This document shows positions 25,893 through 35,258 of a stretch of 64,000 nucleotides of DNA, piece after piece (within the stretch, counting starts at the first letter, position 1; every line of letters begins with the position of its first letter). The notes below the pieces were generated by a model. The model was given only the letters and a program-made list of their open reading frames with translations, was not told where the DNA came from and searched no databases. Source of the stretch: JAMXLO01 sp963818775 (GTDB lineage: Bacteria; Pseudomonadota; Alphaproteobacteria; Acetobacterales; Acetobacteraceae); NCBI GenBank assembly GCA_963818775.1, contig CAWFUF010000013.1:62001-126000 (forward strand), written 5' to 3'. The position numbers were made by a program, and so were the translations under genes.

Positions 25893-28800
25893 TCACCATC
25901 CATCCACACAGGGCCGCTTTTTTCCCTCGCGAGGCAACGGTGGAGGCACCGAGCGTAATCCCGCGACGACCCAGCGCCGCGTTTCCGCAGGATCGATGAC
26001 GTCATCCACGGCATAACCGACTGCCTGATTGATCGCCCGTCCCTTTTCGTAAAGCTCGGCAACCATCTGGTCGTACGCGGCGCGGCGCTCCGCCGGATCG
26101 GCGATCGCCGCCAACTCCTTGCGCCGCCCGAGCTTCACCTGCCCTTCCAACCCCATGCCGCCGAACTCTCCGGTCGGCCAGGCGATGGAGAACACGCCTA
26201 GACGCATCCCACCGCCGATCATCGCGAGCTTGCCGAGTCCGTACGACTTGCGGATGCACACCAGGAACATCGGCACGCTCAGGTTGGCGCCGATCAGATA
26301 ACTGCGGCAGCAATGGCGGATCAGTGCGGTCTTCTCTGCCTCCGGCCCGACCATGTTCCCCGGATTGTCGTTCAAGGAAAGCAGGGGGATGTCATGCGCG
26401 TCGCAAAGCTGCATGAAACGCACCGCCTTGTCGGCGGCGTCGCTGTCGATCGCACCCCCCAGATGCCGAGGATCGTTGGCGATAACGCCGATCGGCCGGC
26501 CCTCCACCCTGATCAGCGCGGTGATCATCGCCAGTCCGAAGCCCGCGCGCAGCTCCAGCATCGAGCCTTCGTCAGCAAGGATGCGGATCAGTTCGCGCAT
26601 GTCATAGCCGCGCAGTCGGTTCTCCGGCACGATATGACGCAAGCGCCGCTGGTCGGCGCAGGACCATTCGGCAATGCTTCCCTGGAAGTAGGACAGATAC
26701 TGCTTGGCGACCGCGACCGCCTCGGCCTCGTCGCGCACCAGCACATCGATCACGCCGTTCGCCACCTGTACCCGCGCCGGACCCACCTCTTCCGGCTTGA
26801 ACACCCCGAGGCCACCGCCCTCGATCATGGCCGGTCCCGCCATCCCCATCGTGGTGTCTTCGGTAGCGATGATGACGTCGCAGCAGCCAAGCAGGACCGC
26901 GTTGCCGGCAAAGCATCGGCCCGACGCGATCCCGACCAGCGGGGCCAGACCCGACAGCCGCGCGAACTTATGGAATGTGTCGGTGTCCATTGTGCTGAAC
27001 CCGCGATCGGGGTCGCTGCCGCGTCCGCCGCCGCCTTCGGCGAATAGCACCAGAGGCAGGCGCAGCCGCTCCGCAAGCTCGTACATGCGATCCTGCTTGA
27101 GATGACCCATGCGGCCCTGGGTGCCCGCGTACACTGAGTAGTCGTAGGAAACGACGACAGCTCGGCTCTTTTGCTCGGCGAACCGATCGCCGTTGATCGT
27201 CGCCAGTCCCATGATCAAACCGTCTGCGGGCAACTCGTCGATCAGTTGCTCCAGCGTGCTGATCGAGCGGCGCGCCGCGACCACCATTCGTCCGTATTCG
27301 ACGAACGAGTTGGGATCGACCAGATCGGCAATGTTCTCCCGCGCGGTACGTTGACTGGTCGCACGACGCCGTGCAACGGCCTCGGGTCGAGCCTCGTCGG
27401 TCGTGCTCTGCGCCCGGGCGAGCACGTCCGCGAGATCGGGCCGGAGGTAGTCGAGATCGATGTCCTGCGCTGCGGAGGCATCGCTGCCTGCCACTTCGGC
27501 TGGCTCGATGAACAACAACGCCGATCCCTCGAACACGGTATCACCAGGAGCAACACATAACGCGCGTACGATGCCAGCGGTCTCGGCAACGACGCCGTGT
27601 TGCATCTTCATCGCTTCCATCACCAGCACTTCCTGCCGGGCGTGCACGGTATCACCCGCGGAAACCGCCAACGAAACGACCAGGCCTTGCATCGGCGCCC
27701 GCAGGGCAACCGTGCCCTCCGGCCCGACAGTGTCGGTGACTGTATTGTCGTCGTCGGATGTCACCGCTTCCTTGCCATAGCGGACCACGGCGAGTGGATC
27801 GAGCGGATCGACCTGCGCGCCCGCCAGCCGCGTTGCACTGGCTGCGCCCACCGGCTCGAACCAGCGCAAGTCAGGCGTCGTTGCAGATGCTATGAGTTTG
27901 CCCGCGCGTTCCTCCACGAAGCGCGTATGGACGGCGCCGGATACGAAGTCCGCATCGCCAAGAACCGCGTGCAGGAACGGGATGTTGCTCGGAACGCCGC
28001 TCACGCGGAACTCGGACAGCGCCCGTCGTGCCTTCGCCGCGGCATCCGCCAGCCGGCCCGATGACGCATGCACGATGACCTTGGCGAGAAGCGAGTCGAA
28101 GCGAGGATTGGTGCGATATCCGGTGTAGCCGTAGCCGTCCACGCGAACACCGTGCCCGGACGGCGGCTCATAAGCAGCCAGCACGCCGCCGGTCGGGCGC
28201 GCGCCCCCTTCTGCGGTCATGCTCTCCAGATTGACGCGTGTCTGTAGCGCCAACCCGCGCGGCGGGGGCAGTGCATTGCGATGCAGCCCAAGTTCGAGCA
28301 GCCCCACGCCTTGCGCCAATTCCAATTGCAGCCGCACCAGATCGAGGCCGGTAATCTCTTCCGTAACCGTGTGCTCGACCTGGAGCCTCGCATTCACCTC
28401 GATGAAAGCGATCGGCGCATCCGGTCCATCGTGTTGCGCGTCGACCAGGAACTCGATTGTGCCAAGGCCAAGATAGTCGGCGGCAGCGGCTAGCGTGGTG
28501 GCGGCTTCCAAAAGGCGCTCGCGTATCTGCGGATGCAGGAATGGCGCCGGGGCGATCTCGATGATCTTCTGGCGGGCGCGCTGTACGCTGCACTCGCGTT
28601 CCCACAGATGCACCGCTGCACCGGTTCCGTCGCCGGCTATTTGAACCTCGACGTGGCGCGCGCGCGGAAACAGTCGCTCGACATAGAGATCACCGTTGCC
28701 GAACGCCTGTTGGGCCTCGGCGGAACAGCGCTCGAACGCAGTCGCCAGCTGCGCCGGATCGGTGACCGGGCGCATACCTCGCCCGCCGCCGCCGGCAATG

Positions 28801-29279
28801 GCCTTCACCATCATCGCGCCACCTCGCCCGAGTGAATCGAGGAAGGCGCGCGCCTGATCGAGCGTGGTCGCCCTAGCTGTTCCCGCTATCACCGGCACCT
28901 CGCATTTCTCCGCGAAGCGTCGTGCCGCTGCCTTGTCACCGAACAGATCGAGAGTCTCCGGCCGCGGGCCGACGAATGCCAGGCCGGCCTCCGCGCAGAG
29001 CCGAGCGAAAGACGCATTCTCGCTCAGAAAGCCGTAGCCTGGATGCACCGCGTCGCAGCCCGCTTCTCCGGCGCGGGTGACGATCTGCGCTGCGTCGAGA
29101 TACGCGGCAGGTCCGCTGCCGGTGAGCCCAATGGTTTCGTCAGCGGCGCGCGTGTGCAGCGAGCGGCGGTCATCTTCGGCATAGATCACGACGGTCGCGA
29201 TCCCCATTTCGGCCGCGCTGCGTGCAATGCGGATTGCGATCTCACCGCGATTGGCGATCAGCAGCTTCTGGATCTGCAT
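25893..29279 (-). CDS. single-chain biotin-dependent acyl-CoA carboxylase
   Basis: 1128 residues joining all parts of an acyl-CoA carboxylase. Biotin carboxylase (about 1-450): IANRGEIAIRIARSAAEMGI, the Gly-rich loop GGGGRGMRP and EVNARLQVEHTVTEE. Biotin carrier (about 530-600): VMEAMKMQHG with the biotinylated Lys near residue 557. Carboxyltransferase (about 610-1105): ARENIADLVDPNSFVEYG and SGRCFAGNAVLLGCCDVII, then GGAIDSDAADKAVRFMQLCD. Most bacteria split these activities into two or more subunits. Fused forms occur in some alphaproteobacteria. The acyl substrate is unknown, but the neighbourhood suggests branched or unusual acyl-CoAs. The last residues (VPPPLPREGKKRPCVDGW) look like read-through into a repeat. 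Confidence 0.9.
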   Translation of the reverse strand: MQIQKLLIANRGEIAIRIARSAAEMGIATVVIYAEDDRRSLHTRAADETIGLTGSGPAAYLDAAQIVTRAGEAGCDAVHPGYGFLSENASFARLCAEAGLAFVGPRPETLDLFGDKAAARRFAEKCEVPVIAGTARATTLDQARAFLDSLGRGGAMMVKAIAGGGGRGMRPVTDPAQLATAFERCSAEAQQAFGNGDLYVERLFPRARHVEVQIAGDGTGAAVHLWERECSVQRARQKIIEIAPAPFLHPQIRERLLEAATTLAAAADYLGLGTIEFLVDAQHDGPDAPIAFIEVNARLQVEHTVTEEITGLDLVRLQLELAQGVGLLELGLHRNALPPPRGLALQTRVNLESMTAEGGARPTGGVLAAYEPPSGHGVRVDGYGYTGYRTNPRFDSLLAKVIVHASSGRLADAAAKARRALSEFRVSGVPSNIPFLHAVLGDADFVSGAVHTRFVEERAGKLIASATTPDLRWFEPVGAASATRLAGAQVDPLDPLAVVRYGKEAVTSDDDNTVTDTVGPEGTVALRAPMQGLVVSLAVSAGDTVHARQEVLVMEAMKMQHGVVAETAGIVRALCVAPGDTVFEGSALLFIEPAEVAGSDASAAQDIDLDYLRPDLADVLARAQSTTDEARPEAVARRRATSQRTARENIADLVDPNSFVEYGRMVVAARRSISTLEQLIDELPADGLIMGLATINGDRFAEQKSRAVVVSYDYSVYAGTQGRMGHLKQDRMYELAERLRLPLVLFAEGGGGRGSDPDRGFSTMDTDTFHKFARLSGLAPLVGIASGRCFAGNAVLLGCCDVIIATEDTTMGMAGPAMIEGGGLGVFKPEEVGPARVQVANGVIDVLVRDEAEAVAVAKQYLSYFQGSIAEWSCADQRRLRHIVPENRLRGYDMRELIRILADEGSMLELRAGFGLAMITALIRVEGRPIGVIANDPRHLGGAIDSDAADKAVRFMQLCDAHDIPLLSLNDNPGNMVGPEAEKTALIRHCCRSYLIGANLSVPMFLVCIRKSYGLGKLAMIGGGMRLGVFSIAWPTGEFGGMGLEGQVKLGRRKELAAIADPAERRAAYDQMVAELYEKGRAINQAVGYAVDDVIDPAETRRWVVAGLRSVPPPLPREGKKRPCVDGW

Positions 29280-29296
29280 GTGTTACCTGGCCTTCC

Positions 29297-29585
29297 CTAT
29301 CCCGTGCGGGTCCCAGCGCGCGCGTCGATCACGCCGAGGCGCTCAATCCGCGCAAGTCCAACCGCATCAAGCCCCAGGCGGGCGCCCAAGACTTCCTGAT
29401 GGTGCTGGCCCAGCGTCGGCGCCGGCCGACGGATCGGCGGGGTCGCACCATCGAGCCGATAGGGTGGCCGCGGCCCGAGATCGCGCCCGAGGAATGGACG
29501 CTCGAGCCATTGCCAGAACCCCGCTTCGTGCAGTTGCAGGTCGCTCACCAGGGCGTGCGCACCGAAACGGATCGTCCCCCTTGTC
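29297..29585 (-). pseudogene. C-terminal remnant of a type III CoA-transferase (CaiB/BaiF family)
   Basis: The open frame contains HALVSDLQLHEAGFWQWLER, then YRLDG and RRPAPTLGQHHQEVLGARLG, which is the characteristic tail of CaiB/BaiF CoA-transferases ('APTLGQHNxEVL'). No N-terminal domain is found: upstream lies the intact phytanoyl-CoA dioxygenase-like gene, whose stop abuts the fragment. About 90 codons remain out of roughly 400. The fragment sits 17 bases upstream of the carboxylase gene, so a CoA-transferase probably once led that operon. Confidence 0.7.
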
Positions 29586-29586
29586 G

Positions 29587-30606
29587 TCAGCCTGCGTCCA
29601 GCCGTGCCAAGAGTTTCTCTGCGCGCTCCCGCTTCTCGGGCAGCGGATCACGCTGGATGATTCGCAGGATTGCGTCCCTTGCCCCACGATCGCCGGCTTC
29701 AGCCATCTCAAACGCCATTGCGTCGCGTCGCTCGTAATGCGACCGATCCAGAGGCACGATCCCGACCGGCAGGTCCTTCCAGTAATACTGGCCCTCATGG
29801 CTCGACCACCCGGCGTATACCTCGTCCCAAGAGCCGCAGCCGGCGTAGGGCATCAGGTTCACGTCCGCCATCGGCTCGCTCAGCTTCTGATACCGTGCAT
29901 CGAACGACATCCGGATAGACCGAGTCTGGTTCGGCAGTGCCTTGTGCACCGTGACGTCCTGGAAGATCAGAGCATCGCCCGCCTCGAAGTCGCCGGTGAC
30001 CCAGGTACCCGGGATCGGCACGGCAATATCCATGCCTCCCGCCCCCGAACCGACCTTGGTCGGCAGAATGCCCCCGCTGTGGGACCCCGCCGCGACCGCC
30101 AGAGTACCCATCTCGCGTGGGCAGTCCCCCAAAGGCATCCACATCGCGTAGCTGGTCGCGCCGCCGATGTGGACGCGATCCTGATGAATGCCGGTGGTGA
30201 AGTCGAAACCATCTGACTGAGGAAAAATGTTCCTTTGAACAAACATCGGGTGCGCCAGGGCGCGCTCACCGAAGATCCGGTCGAACAGAGCAATCACTCG
30301 CGGATCGATACGGAGGCGATGCAAGGCCTCGTCCGACCAGAGGCCGCGAAACACGGACATATAGCGTGGCTCAGGATCCTTGCAGGCGGCAGCAGAATTG
30401 GCGACACCGACGGTAACCGGCGAGTTCGGGGCCAGCCATCCGCCCTCCATCGCCTTACTCAAAAGTCGGGTACGCACATCGAGGATCACCTCTCGTGGCA
30501 ACAGGCCGCGCAGGAACAGATAACCGTCCTTAGCCAGTCGGACCCGCAAGGTTTCCCCGTCGTTCAGGTGTTCGGTCGAGTCTCTGAAGGGGTCGTATTG
30601 AAACAT
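29587..30606 (-). CDS. phytanoyl-CoA dioxygenase family protein
   Basis: 339 residues of the PhyH fold, Fe(II)/2-oxoglutarate-dependent hydroxylases. The iron ligands are the HxD in GIHQDRVHIGG and a distal His in QDVTVHKALPNQTRS, followed by Arg in SIRMSFDARYQ for 2-oxoglutarate. The ATG at 30606 (MFQYDPF) is preceded by GAGAGGGAATC, a good ribosome site, so the frame extending to 30750 is not used. The substrate is unknown. It has probably displaced the front part of the CoA-transferase gene whose tail remains downstream. Confidence 0.85.
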   Translation of the reverse strand: MFQYDPFRDSTEHLNDGETLRVRLAKDGYLFLRGLLPREVILDVRTRLLSKAMEGGWLAPNSPVTVGVANSAAACKDPEPRYMSVFRGLWSDEALHRLRIDPRVIALFDRIFGERALAHPMFVQRNIFPQSDGFDFTTGIHQDRVHIGGATSYAMWMPLGDCPREMGTLAVAAGSHSGGILPTKVGSGAGGMDIAVPIPGTWVTGDFEAGDALIFQDVTVHKALPNQTRSIRMSFDARYQKLSEPMADVNLMPYAGCGSWDEVYAGWSSHEGQYYWKDLPVGIVPLDRSHYERRDAMAFEMAEAGDRGARDAILRIIQRDPLPEKRERAEKLLARLDAG

Positions 30607-31492
30607 GATTCCCTCTCGCCCGCGCCTCGTTGCGCCCTTGCGAGGCATGGTGTTCAGGTTCTTGACCCCTGACAAGCCAGAACGACCTGTCCGTGGATCA
30701 CCATGTACCGGCCGAGGTTCCAGTTTCCGCACGTTGGCGTGTTCCTCCACTGCCCGGCCTTGCCGGGGAGGCGTTCTTCACGCCGGGCTGATAGCGTCCG
30801 GGCCGAAATTGGTCCGGACGCAGCGATCGAACGGGGGCCTCCCACCACCGGCGGATGACCGCCATCGCCGCCATTCTGGGGGCCTCGCTACCGCGCGACG
30901 CCCCTGCGACCAGACAGCATATTGCATGGATGCTTCGTGTCGGCGCTGTCTGATGAAATTCTTCGCCTCGCTGGCAGTGGGCCCGGAGGCCGAAGGACTT
31001 CACCCGCGGAATGAAAGAGGCATATTCCGGCCCCGAATCGGCGTGGGGTCTGACCACCTTATCGGCGGGACGAGGCCTATTTCGGCACGATCACGCTGGC
31101 AGTGGCAGAGGCAGCATAACGCGATGGTGCCAGGATGCTTCGCATTTGTGGACATTCGGCTTCGCCAATTCCCGCATGACCGCGCAAGCGCTCCTCTATG
31201 GACCAGCCGGGGAAAACGCCTTGCGCTTCCCTCATTTTCCCCACAGGGCGGCGCCTGCCCACAAGCCTCCCAGCGCCGCCGCAACCGCAAGGATTGAATT
31301 TAATTCCGGGAAGAGTGAAATCTTCAACCCGCTACCAGCCTTGGCTTGGTCTTCCCGGTGGGGGAACTCCGGGTGTGGGGATTGTTGAATTGGATGTTGA
31401 ATCCCTATTATTCCGGTAGTGACATGGGGGTGTCTCCTGCGATATGACATTTCCGGGCGGCGATCCGGGACAGGCAGGGGACAGGCACCACG
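30607..31492. other. gene-poor stretch, no recognised feature
   Basis: Nearly 900 bases with several open frames of up to 230 codons on both strands. They lack ribosome sites, recognisable motifs and protein-like composition, and none is in the frame of a neighbouring gene. It could hold decayed mobile DNA, but I could not match it to a transposase or intron. The promoters of the PhyH-like gene and of the repeat protein must lie here. Confidence 0.4.
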
Positions 31493-32873
31493 ATGAGCAA
31501 AACCGATTTCTTCGGCGACGGCAACAGCGATTTCGTCTTTCAGAACACCGACGGGGCGGTCGCGCTGTGGGACATGAGTGGCATCAGCGTTATCGGCGGC
31601 GGTCTTGTGGCGAATCCCGGGCCGACCTGGGACGTCGAGGGCACGGCCGGCAGCACAGCCATCACACCCGGTTCTGGCTCGTTCACCGATAATTTGGGGA
31701 ATGTCTACAGTATTACAGCCGCTGGCGTTGCGCTAGTAAACGGATCGCCAGTCTTTGAGGCCGACGGGTACTGCAAAACTGGAGTACTACAACAACTTTT
31801 TGTATGGCCAGGATGCTGCAACCGGCGCCTGGTATAGATTAGTCAGCGACGGCTCCTGGGCGGCATCGGCTGCACCTGGTTTCTTCGCCGATGGTAGCTC
31901 CGCCATAGTCCTGCAGAACACCAACGGGTCGGTCGCGCTGTGGGACATGAACGGCACCAACATTGTCGGCGGTGGTCTTGTGGCGAACCCCGGGCCGGGC
32001 TGGGAAATCAAGGGCACGGGCGTTTTCTCCGACGACGGTAGCACCGCCATCCTCTTTCAGAACACCGACGGGTCAGTCGCGCTGTGGGACATGAACGGCC
32101 TCAACGTTGTCGGCGGCGGTCTTGTGGCGAACCCCGGGGCGGGCTGGCAAATCGAGGGCACGGGCGACTTCTTCGGCAGCGGTAACTCCGCCATCCTCTT
32201 TCAGAACACCGACGGGTCGGTCGCGCTGTGGGATATGAGCGGCCTCAACGTCATCGGCGGTGGTCTCGTGGCGAACCCCGGGCCGGGCTGGCAAATCAAG
32301 GGCACGGGCGATTTCTTCGGCGACGGCAACACCGACATCGTCTTTCAGAACACGGACGGCTCGGTCGCGCTGTGGGACATGAACGGCCTCAGCGTTGTCG
32401 GCGGTGGTCTTGTGGGTAATCCCGGGCCGGGTTGGGTAATCAAGGGCACGGGTAACACCGACATCACCTTTCAGAACACCAACGGGTCGGTCGCGCTGTG
32501 GGACATGCACGGCCTCAACGTTGTCGGCGGCGGTCTTGTGGGCAATCCCGGCACAGGGTGGAACCTCCTCGACAATAATTTGCGTTTCATCTACAGCGCG
32601 TCGGCCAACGAGACCTTGGCGGCGACACCAGCGTCACCAGATGAGTTCGTGTTCACCAGTTTTGCGGCCGGTTCGCATACGATCAGCGGATTCAGCCCGG
32701 TGCAGGACATGATCGAGTTCAGCAAGGTGCAATTCCCGTCGTTCGCCGACGTGCAGGCGGCGACCTCGGCGGCCTCCGGTGGGGCGATGATCAATCTGGG
32801 CAACGGCAGTTCGTTGTTGCTGCCCGGGGTCGAGGCAGGATCGCTGCACGCAAGCAACTTTGTGCTGGCCTGA
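31493..32873 (+). pseudogene. repeat-containing secreted (FG-GAP/VCBS-like) protein, frame broken once
   Basis: The frame from ATG 31493 (MSKTDFFGDGNSDFVFQNTD) continues to about 31768 and then shifts to the frame that runs to 32873. Dropping one T at 31769 restores the sense (EADG then TAKLEYYNNF). Joined, it would be about 459 residues with six units of the type FQNTDGSVALWDMNGLNVVG followed by GGLVANPGPGW. A C-terminal part (LDNNLRFIYSAS, then FVFTSFAAGSHTISGFSP) resembles tails of type I-secreted proteins. There is no N-terminal signal peptide. It is either a decayed gene or a sequencing slip. Confidence 0.75.
31508..32565 (+). repeat. tandem 144-bp coding repeats
   Basis: Six copies of a 48-codon unit inside the repeat protein. 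The motif CGCGCTGTGGGACATG recurs at 31561, 31934, 32078, 32222 (GATATG in that copy), 32366 and 32492. Spacing is exactly 144 bases between the middle copies, 126 before the last (six codons lost) and 373 after the first, where unrelated sequence intervenes. The near identity of the middle copies suggests recent expansion by recombination. Confidence 0.9.
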
Positions 32874-32899
32874 CCAACCGCGCTCTTGATCACCGGTCT

Positions 32900-33532
32900 T
32901 CATCGACCGCGCGCCATTATCTGAAGCGTCCAGACGACGACCTGGGTAAGAGCCTTGCCGACGGCGGTATCAAATGCAACGACAATGCTCGCGAGATCGT
33001 TGCGCGCCGCAGACGCCTGTTCGCCGACGCGTATGCTGTCGATAATGTGGCGATCTGGCATCTTGACCAGCTTGGCGACCAAACTCACCGTCACTGTCGG
33101 CGGCTGGCTGCCTGCCTCACCATAGCGTGCCTCGAATTCGCGCAGTTCAGTTTCGAGCAGATAATCAGGGGTGAGGCCAGTCGAATCGCGCCCGACCGCT
33201 ATGATGCGGCCGCTATCCTCGAATGCTCGGATCAACAATCCCTGCAAGAGTACAGGGGTGCGATCGGTCCAACTCGCATCCGCGAAATAATCTAGCGTCG
33301 TACGATTGCGCGTCAAAGCGATGCGGTCTGTGTCGAGGCTTTGTGGGGACACCGGCAGGACAATCACAAGCTGCTGGTGGACGGGCCGCAGATTCGGCAC
33401 TCCTTCTGTTTGAGGCGCCAACCGGTAGAGCCGAGACGCGGGCTGGGCGAACAATAAGCTGCATCCAGTGAGGGGCATCACGCATGCAGCAAGACTGAGC
33501 ATCCGGCGGCGTGACGGGACCGGCGCCGTCAT
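32900..33532 (-). CDS. ABC-type transport auxiliary lipoprotein (PqiC/DUF330-like)
   Basis: 210 residues. The signal ends in a lipobox (LAACVMPLTGC), so the protein is a lipoprotein, probably in the outer membrane. ASRLYRLAPQ and VLPVSPQSLDTDRIALTRN, ending PDYLLETELREFEARYG, are typical of the ABC_trans_aux/PqiC family that partners MCE proteins. It is the last gene of the mla-like operon, and its start overlaps the mlaD stop by 4 bases. It would receive or pass lipids at the outer membrane. Confidence 0.85.
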   Translation of the reverse strand: MTAPVPSRRRMLSLAACVMPLTGCSLLFAQPASRLYRLAPQTEGVPNLRPVHQQLVIVLPVSPQSLDTDRIALTRNRTTLDYFADASWTDRTPVLLQGLLIRAFEDSGRIIAVGRDSTGLTPDYLLETELREFEARYGEAGSQPPTVTVSLVAKLVKMPDRHIIDSIRVGEQASAARNDLASIVVAFDTAVGKALTQVVVWTLQIMARGR

Positions 33533-34470
33533 CTCGGCGTGTATCCCTCGCGATGATCACCGAACAAAAAGCGGCTAGGATCACGCTCGAGTGCCATCGA
33601 GACACGGCTGAGGCTAGAGATCAGGCGGCGCGCATCGCCTAAGAGTTCGTCTAACTGTACAACGCCATTGGTCGTGAGATCATGCAGCCCGGGCTTGCTG
33701 GATAGTACGACTGCGTCGAGATCGGCGGCTAATTTAGTCGCCTGATCCACTGCATCGTTCGCCGAGAGTACCAGTCGATCGGCGTGGTCGGATGTGCCTT
33801 CGAGTTTGCCAAGCATGGTGTTGAGCGACGCGCTGGCAGACGCCAGATTGTGCATGGCCTGGTTGCTATCGGTTATGAGTTGGTCGATGTCCTGAGTGCG
33901 ATGCGCGAAGACGCCAGTAGTGTCTCGAATGTTGACGAGAACTTCAGCAATCGCCTCTCGGTCCCTGTCATCAAGAACCGCTGCGATCCGATCCGAGATA
34001 AGGAGGAGCCTTGCCAGGAGTTCCGGCGCATTGTTGAACACTTCCTGGAGCGAAGATGGCCGGGAGGTTATGGTGGGATACTGCTGTCCCTCCGCAACCG
34101 TTAGTGGTGGTGAGCCAAGCGTCCCTCCTGAGATCTCGACGTAGCTGACGCCCGTCAGTCCTAGCGTTTCAATCGACGCCACCGCGTCAGTACGGATCTC
34201 AACCGTATTTCGGACTTCCAGGATGAGCCTCACAAGCTGTGGATCTTTTGGATCAAGCTCAATTCTGGTGACGCGCCCGATCTCGATGCCGTTCAGGCGA
34301 ACCAATGCGCCGGACCCTAACCCGGTCACAGGCCCCGCAACATGTGTCTCATAATATTTGTACTCCGTTTCGAACTGTACGCGAGCTAGCCACAGCATCG
34401 CGACAAATACGCCAGCCAGCACGGTCAGGACAAAGGCCCCGACTGCAACGTAATTTGCCCGCGTTTCCAT
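33529..34470 (-). CDS. mlaD: MlaD-like MCE domain protein
   Basis: 313 residues. An N-terminal membrane helix (VAVGAFVLTVLAGVFVAMLW) anchors it, followed by the MCE domain: VAGPVTGLGSGALVRLNGIE, then IGRVTRIELDP and LTGVSYVEISGG. The second half is helical and extended, with SSLQEVFNNAPELLARLLLI. MCE hexamers form the periplasmic channel of the lipid transporter. AGGAG precedes the ATG at 34470. It is cotranscribed with mlaF and mlaE upstream. Extra helical length beyond the MCE domain is usual for MlaD/TTG2C-type proteins of alphaproteobacteria. Confidence 0.88.
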   Translation of the reverse strand: METRANYVAVGAFVLTVLAGVFVAMLWLARVQFETEYKYYETHVAGPVTGLGSGALVRLNGIEIGRVTRIELDPKDPQLVRLILEVRNTVEIRTDAVASIETLGLTGVSYVEISGGTLGSPPLTVAEGQQYPTITSRPSSLQEVFNNAPELLARLLLISDRIAAVLDDRDREAIAEVLVNIRDTTGVFAHRTQDIDQLITDSNQAMHNLASASASLNTMLGKLEGTSDHADRLVLSANDAVDQATKLAADLDAVVLSSKPGLHDLTTNGVVQLDELLGDARRLISSLSRVSMALERDPSRFLFGDHREGYTPR

Positions 34471-34481
34471 GCTGCAGTCTC

Positions 34482-35258
34482 CTATTGCGTTGCCAAAGCT
34501 GCACGCCCCCGTGCGCCGGTAAAGTATTCGTGAATCCACGGGTGGGGATCATGAGCCAAAGTGGCAATGGTGCCGATCTTGATCTTGCGATCCACCAGCA
34601 CCGCAATGCGGTCGGTCGTCGCCCGAAGTGTGTCTATATCGTGGGTCACCATGAAGACGGTGAGGCGGAGGCTCTGCTGCAGTTCGCGTACGAGCTCGTC
34701 AAACTGAGTCGCGGCGATGGGGTCCAAACCAGCGGTTGGTTCATCGAGAAACAAGAGCTCCGGATCAAGCGCGAGCGCACGCGCGAGGCCAGCGCGTTTG
34801 CGCATGCCGCCCGATAACTCCGCAGGATAATTCTTGGCAGAATCGGGCGGTAGTCCGACCATGCTAAGCTTAACCGATGCGATCTCGTCCATTAACTGCT
34901 GTGGTAAGTCAGTGTGCTCGCGAAGGGGTAGTTGGACGTTCTGCGCTACGGTCTGATCGCTGAACAGTGCGCCATCTTGGAACAGAACGCCCCACCGGAT
35001 TTGCAGCCGTACGAGTTCACCACCGCCGAGGCCGGCTATGTTTTGCCCCAGCACCTCAACACTGCCCTCCGCTGGCCGCTGCAGTCCAATGATCGACCGT
35101 AGGAGAACTGATTTGCCGGTGCCGGAGCCGCCGACCACTCCCAAGATCTCTCCGCGCAAAACGTCAAGGTCAATGTGGTCATGAAGAACTCGGTCGCCGA
35201 TGCGGGTCACTAGCCCACGTATGCGAATGACGGAAGGAGCTGTAGTGCCGTCGCTCAT
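34482..35258 (-). CDS. mlaF: MlaF-like ATP-binding subunit
   Basis: 258 residues. Walker A is GGSGTGKSVL, the Q-loop region VLFQDGALFSD, the ABC signature LSGGMRKRAG and Walker B LLFLDEPTAGLDP, followed by the H-loop VTHD. 'GGMRKR' and 'VLFQDGALFSDQTV' are hallmarks of the Mla/TTG2 ATPase. It energises lipid transfer between the membranes. The ATG at 35258 overlaps the mlaE stop by 4 bases; a further upstream start would lie inside mlaE. Confidence 0.9.
   Translation of the reverse strand: MSDGTTAPSVIRIRGLVTRIGDRVLHDHIDLDVLRGEILGVVGGSGTGKSVLLRSIIGLQRPAEGSVEVLGQNIAGLGGGELVRLQIRWGVLFQDGALFSDQTVAQNVQLPLREHTDLPQQLMDEIASVKLSMVGLPPDSAKNYPAELSGGMRKRAGLARALALDPELLFLDEPTAGLDPIAATQFDELVRELQQSLRLTVFMVTHDIDTLRATTDRIAVLVDRKIKIGTIATLAHDPHPWIHEYFTGARGRAALATQ

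Noticed and set aside
30605..31297. Open frame of 230 codons between the PhyH-like gene and the repeat protein
   Set aside because: Composition is that of random GC-rich sequence, there is no ribosome site or family motif, and several competing frames overlap it on both strands.
31508..32565. Regular repeats that might be a CRISPR array
   Set aside because: Units are 144 bases, coding, with no unique spacers and no cas genes; they are protein repeats.
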